In this document: one piece after another, positions 7,230 through 9,182 of the stretch
Layout: each line of letters starts with the position of its first letter
Numbering within the stretch: position 1 is the first letter of the stretch
Assembly (NCBI GenBank): GCA_003513015.1
Contig: DOTA01000384.1
Location: forward strand, 3,722 to 12,903
Reading direction: 5' to 3'
Source of the DNA: Chloroflexota bacterium
GTDB taxonomy: Bacteria > Chloroflexota > Anaerolineae > Anaerolineales > UBA11858
Length of the DNA: 9,182 nt
Position numbers and translations under genes: made by a program
Notes under the pieces: model-generated
Told to the model about the DNA's origin: nothing
Database searches by the model: none
What the model saw: only the letters and a program-made list of their open reading frames with translations

Positions 7230-7571
7230 TTAGAAGAAACCCCAATCAGCTCCGACCCCTTCTTCCATGAAGGATGGATCCCAGGGGTCCATTACGAATT
7301 CGATGGTGGTACTACGTTCGAGCACGCCTTCAGCTTTGGTACGAGCGCTTTCTAATAGGGCTGGAGCATAGGGGCAAAAAGGGGTGGTCATCATCATGCG
7401 AACATGCCCCTGTTTATCGTTGACAATCACATCTCGGATTAGCCCTAATTCCATTACATTTAGTCCTACTTCGGGATCAAGGATTTCACGAAAAGCGGTA
7501 TCGAGAGCTTCGATCAGTTCTGGGTTGGTTTTCTCAATATTCCATTTTGGACGTGGGCGTGTGATGCTCAT
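7230..7571 (-). CDS. DUF59/MIP18-family protein, SufT/PaaD-like Fe-S maturation factor
   Basis: The 113-residue protein contains the DUF59 core: LIEALDTAFREILDPEVGLNVMELGLIRDVIV (about 19-50), then VRMMMTTPFCPYAPALLESA (about 57-76) with the conserved Cys at 66. Relatives (SufT, PaaD, eukaryotic MIP18) help load or mature iron-sulfur clusters. The C-terminus, DPWDPSFMEEGVGADWGFF, has the acidic and tryptophan-rich form often seen at the end of these proteins. An upstream in-frame ATG would add 23 residues lying inside the preceding gene. I chose 7571 because it has GGAGAAGGAA just upstream and forms an ATGA overlap with the regulator's stop, implying translational coupling. No sufBCDS genes are in the window. 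The family is clear; the exact client is inferred. Confidence 0.85.
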   Translation of the reverse strand: MSITRPRPKWNIEKTNPELIEALDTAFREILDPEVGLNVMELGLIRDVIVNDKQGHVRMMMTTPFCPYAPALLESARTKAEGVLERSTTIEFVMDPWDPSFMEEGVGADWGFF

Positions 7572-8206
7572 ACTTCCTTCTCCGAAGCGGGGGTGGTAGG
7601 TACGATGTAGGTGCAAAGCGCATCCCCATTTAAAATGCATTTTATTTTTTCTACAGGAACGTTGAGTACATTTGAAATCAGGTTCTGATCAACAGCACAA
7701 ACTTCGGGATGATTCTGTCCAACGTGAAAATAAGGGCAGTTGACCTCTCGAATATGGTAGCCATCCTCCTGGCGATCCCATTCCATGGTGAAGCCCTCGA
7801 CTTTGAGTAAATCTCTGACGATATCGAGGCGCTCTTCGATGGGAATCCCCTCCAATTCAAGCTCAGATGTGTAATCAGCAACTAGATCATCTGCTACCTG
7901 AGCAAAAAGTTTATCAACCATTGCTTCTGGGAGAGTCTCTTTGAGCTGTTCAAGTAAGCGGACGGTCAGGCGCAGATAGCGGGTGGGGAACTTTTCCATC
8001 CCTTTTTCAGTGAGGAAATACAAACGGCGAGGTCGACCGACTCCATGGCGTTCTTCTTCAGAAGTTACCAGGCCCTCGGCCTCTAATTTCGTAACATGGT
8101 GCCGCACTGAAATTGGGTTAATTCCTACCGCATCTGCCAATTCGTTAATTGTGCAGCGCTGGCGGGTCAGTAATGTTCGGAGAACGTTATCACGTGTGCT
8201 GGTCAT
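7568..8206 (-). CDS. SufR-like Fe-S-sensing winged-helix transcriptional regulator
   Basis: The 212-residue protein starts with a winged helix-turn-helix (about 5-65): TINELADAVGINPISVRHHVTKLEAEGLV, with the wing GRPRRLYFLTEKG. A helical linker follows, then a Cys-containing domain with C157, C170, C190 and C198 (NCPYF...EVCAV...KCILNGDALCTYIV). The C157-x12-C170 spacing and the GDALC ending resemble SufR, the [4Fe-4S] repressor of suf operons in cyanobacteria and other phyla; the third Cys spacing differs from the form I recall. Coupling to a DUF59 gene supports an Fe-S role. The ATG at 8206 is needed to include the whole first helix, and no Shine-Dalgarno precedes it. The promoter is near-consensus. 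A general ArsR/DeoR-like regulator sensing something else is the alternative. Confidence 0.83.
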   Translation of the reverse strand: MTSTRDNVLRTLLTRQRCTINELADAVGINPISVRHHVTKLEAEGLVTSEEERHGVGRPRRLYFLTEKGMEKFPTRYLRLTVRLLEQLKETLPEAMVDKLFAQVADDLVADYTSELELEGIPIEERLDIVRDLLKVEGFTMEWDRQEDGYHIREVNCPYFHVGQNHPEVCAVDQNLISNVLNVPVEKIKCILNGDALCTYIVPTTPASEKEV

Positions 8207-8252
8207 AGTTTTTATTTAAATTACTAGAAATAACTCACTTTTATTACGGATG

Positions 8253-8281
8253 AGTATACCATCGGGATTCAGCACTGTCAA
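8253..8281 (-). promoter_or_regulatory. Near-consensus sigma-70 promoter of the sufR-like gene
   Basis: On the minus strand TTGACA (8281-8276, perfect -35), a 17-nt spacer and TATACT (8258-8253, 5 of 6 matches) are preceded by TGG, an extended -10. Transcription should start near 8246, giving a leader of about 40 nt. The AT-rich imperfect dyad at 8221-8247 would lie just downstream of that start. Confidence 0.85.
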
Positions 8282-8301
8282 TAATTTGTATGATATTTAT
8301 C

Positions 8302-8676
8302 CTAAATATACTGATATATTAACGCATTTTGTAACTGTTCAGAAGTAAGCAATGTTGAACATAAATTCATTAAAACAGCTCTGCCGTAATTAGTGGGAAG
8401 CAGGTAAACATGCAAACGGATCGGATTGAAATTGTGGTAGCCATACCCATGGCGGTTGAGCATATTGATTTTGAGATCAACACTTTCTGCGAAGCCGTGG
8501 TTGTGGCAGCCAACAAAATAGTTGAGACTTTGCTGCTGCCAGTTCGGTAATGTTTTTACAAAAGAGTGAAGCGCCTTGAATTCACTAGCCTCCATTTCAG
8601 TGATCCAGAGTAAGTAAGCGCTCTGCGGAACTTTTGTATTCCAGGTTTTCTCCTTAGGGTAAATGAATTTATCCAT
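8302..8676 (-). pseudogene. ISL3-type transposase, C-terminal remnant
   Basis: The open frame (124 residues from the ATG at 8676) resembles only the end of ISL3-type DDE transposases: FVKTLPNWQQQSLNYF, then HGFAESVDLKINMLNRHGYGYHNF, where intact members read roughly GFVEGLNNKIK...RGYGYRNF. E64 would be the last catalytic acid. The catalytic Asp residues and DNA-binding part are missing, and the glycine that normally follows the Glu is Ser. The final 30 residues (LPTNYGRAVLMN...) do not match what I know of the family. An in-frame ATG 15 codons upstream also exists, but the one at 8676 has a purine-rich GGAAGAGAG upstream. It lies just past the tRNA-Asp hairpin. It is probably a dead fragment; a domesticated gene is less likely. 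Confidence 0.6.
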
Positions 8677-8703
8677 AGGCTCTCTTCCATTGGGGCTTAA
8701 ACC

Positions 8704-8745
8704 ACAAAGACCTGAACACATCTTGCGATATCTTCAGGTCTTTGT
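8704..8745 (-). terminator. Hairpin downstream of tRNA-Asp, probable terminator
   Basis: ACAAAGACCTGAA (8704-8716) and TTCAGGTCTTTGT (8733-8745) are perfect 13-bp inverted repeats with a 16-nt loop. On the minus strand it begins about 24 nt past the tRNA 3' end, which suits a tRNA terminator, but the tail (GGTTTAAG) is only mildly T-rich. Confidence 0.55.
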
Positions 8746-8768
8746 CTCTGTGTGGCGTATTTTACTTC

Positions 8769-8845
8769 TGGCGGGGACGACGGGAGTTGAACCCGCGATC
8801 TCGGCCTTGACAGGGCCGCATGTTAGACCACTACACCACGCCCCC
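8769..8845 (-). tRNA. tRNA-Asp (anticodon GTC), CCA encoded
   Basis: On the minus strand the full cloverleaf can be drawn. The acceptor GGGGGCG pairs with CGTCCCC (one G-U). The D-stem is GTGT/ACAT. The anticodon stem CGGCC/GGCCG closes the loop CTGTCAA with anticodon GTC at 34-36. The T-arm is GCGGG-TTCAACT-CCCGT. The discriminator base is G, as expected for tRNA-Asp, and the 3' CCA is encoded (8771-8769). Length is 77 nt including CCA. It decodes GAC and GAU and stands alone, with its own promoter upstream. Confidence 0.97.
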
Positions 8846-8856
8846 GAGCGGCGATT

Positions 8857-8885
8857 AGTTTATCATACAGGGATAATAGCGTCAA
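8857..8885 (-). promoter_or_regulatory. Candidate sigma-70 promoter of tRNA-Asp
   Basis: On the minus strand TTGACG (8885-8880), a 17-nt spacer and TAAACT (8862-8857) are preceded by TGA (extended -10). Transcription would start a few nucleotides before the mature tRNA 5' end at 8845. Confidence 0.65.
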
Positions 8886-9059
8886 GTTGATTTTTGTGGT
8901 TTCACCATACTGATGCACGAGATCGGGTCAGCCCAACCAATCAAAAAAGTAATGCGGCAATCGGCATAAACGGAATCAGATTTGGATATCCGGTAATTGG
9001 CAGAAGCAGCGGTGCTTTTCCCTAAATTATGGGAACGTGTGCGAATCTAAACAAGATCG
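8886..9059. other. Intergenic stretch with no recognisable feature
   Basis: No convincing open frame, RNA gene or repeat was seen between the tRNA-Asp promoter and the long hairpin at 9060-9103. Any short frames lack ribosome-binding sites and family resemblance. Confidence 0.5.
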
Positions 9060-9103
9060 CAGCTAAGTCAGCACCTCCCATGCGAGTGGTGCTGACTTAG
9101 CTG
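9060..9103. repeat. Long perfect inverted repeat, orphan hairpin
   Basis: CAGCTAAGTCAGCACC (9060-9075) and GGTGCTGACTTAGCTG (9088-9103) are perfect 16-nt inverted repeats around a 12-nt loop (TCCCATGCGAGT). Neither side has a T run, so it is not a standard terminator. It lies between the leftward tRNA unit and the rightward promoter at 9134. It could be a repeat element, a processing signal or part of a small RNA. Confidence 0.7.
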
Positions 9104-9133
9104 TTCAAACGATTGAACTCAAAACCTGATGAG

Positions 9134-9162
9134 TTGGGTGATGATTGTTTGGGTGTTATAAT
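9134..9162 (+). promoter_or_regulatory. Candidate rightward promoter at the window edge
   Basis: TTGGGT (9134-9139), a 17-nt spacer and a perfect TATAAT (9157-9162) with TGT just upstream (extended -10). The -35 is weak, but the -10 is consensus. Transcription would start near 9169 and read out of the window, so the gene served is not visible. Confidence 0.6.
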
Positions 9163-9182
9163 GCTGCCATCTTAAAGAGTGG

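Noticed and set aside
6907..7233. Rightward frames over rpsF and its leader
   Set aside because: Antisense to rpsF and the structured leader, with no ribosome-binding site or recognisable domain.
8663..8890. 75-residue rightward frame overlapping the tRNA
   Set aside because: Its TGVEPAISALTGPHVRPLHH-like text is the antisense of tRNA-Asp, a well-known source of false small proteins.
9060..9103. Long hairpin considered as a terminator
   Set aside because: No T run on either strand and no gene ending nearby within the window.

Overview
The window looks like a chromosomal segment of a Chloroflexota bacterium, probably of the Anaerolineae. That placement is an inference. It rests on the rnc-smc pair, an anchored parvulin with a Thr/Pro-rich linker, the rpsF-ssb-rpsR order, and the general style of the proteins; no marker gene was compared. 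The content is mostly core housekeeping: RNA processing, chromosome organisation, protein folding, ribosome and replication proteins, Fe-S biology and a tRNA. Two patches carry mobile-DNA remnants.

Layout. Positions 1-3908 run rightward: the 3' end of rnc (RNase III, dsRNA-binding domain), then after 11 nt a complete 1197-residue smc, closed by a strong hairpin terminator. All later genes run leftward. In their own transcription order (right to left) these are: tRNA-Asp(GTC) with its own promoter; a decayed ISL3-type transposase C-terminus; a SufR-like Fe-S/HTH regulator coupled by an ATGA overlap to a DUF59/SufT-like gene; the rpsF-ssb-rpsR operon behind a structured leader; a membrane-anchored PpiC-type prolyl isomerase; and a small FmdB-type zinc-ribbon protein. 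Rho-independent terminators separate the units at about 7201, 5888 and 4470.

Regulation visible in the sequence. The rpsF leader folds into a stem, a one-sided bulge containing CCG, and an apical hairpin. This is the architecture described for the S6:S18 autoregulatory mRNA motif, and its closing stem runs into the Shine-Dalgarno sequence. The sufR-like gene has a near-consensus sigma-70 promoter (TTGACA-17-TATACT with an extended -10) but no Shine-Dalgarno, and an AT-rich imperfect dyad lies over its predicted start of transcription.

Oddities. S18 carries an N-terminal extension made of ten Arg-Asp-X tripeptides, encoded by a 9-nt tandem repeat. A roughly 122-bp element with inverted-repeat ends (GTAACTGCT...) and an imperfect 8-bp flanking duplication sits between fmdB and ppiC. 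A 16-bp stem with a 12-nt loop at 9060-9103 belongs to no gene I can see. I found no clearly new multi-gene system. The SufR-DUF59 pair, the S18 repeat and the orphan hairpin are the points most worth following up.
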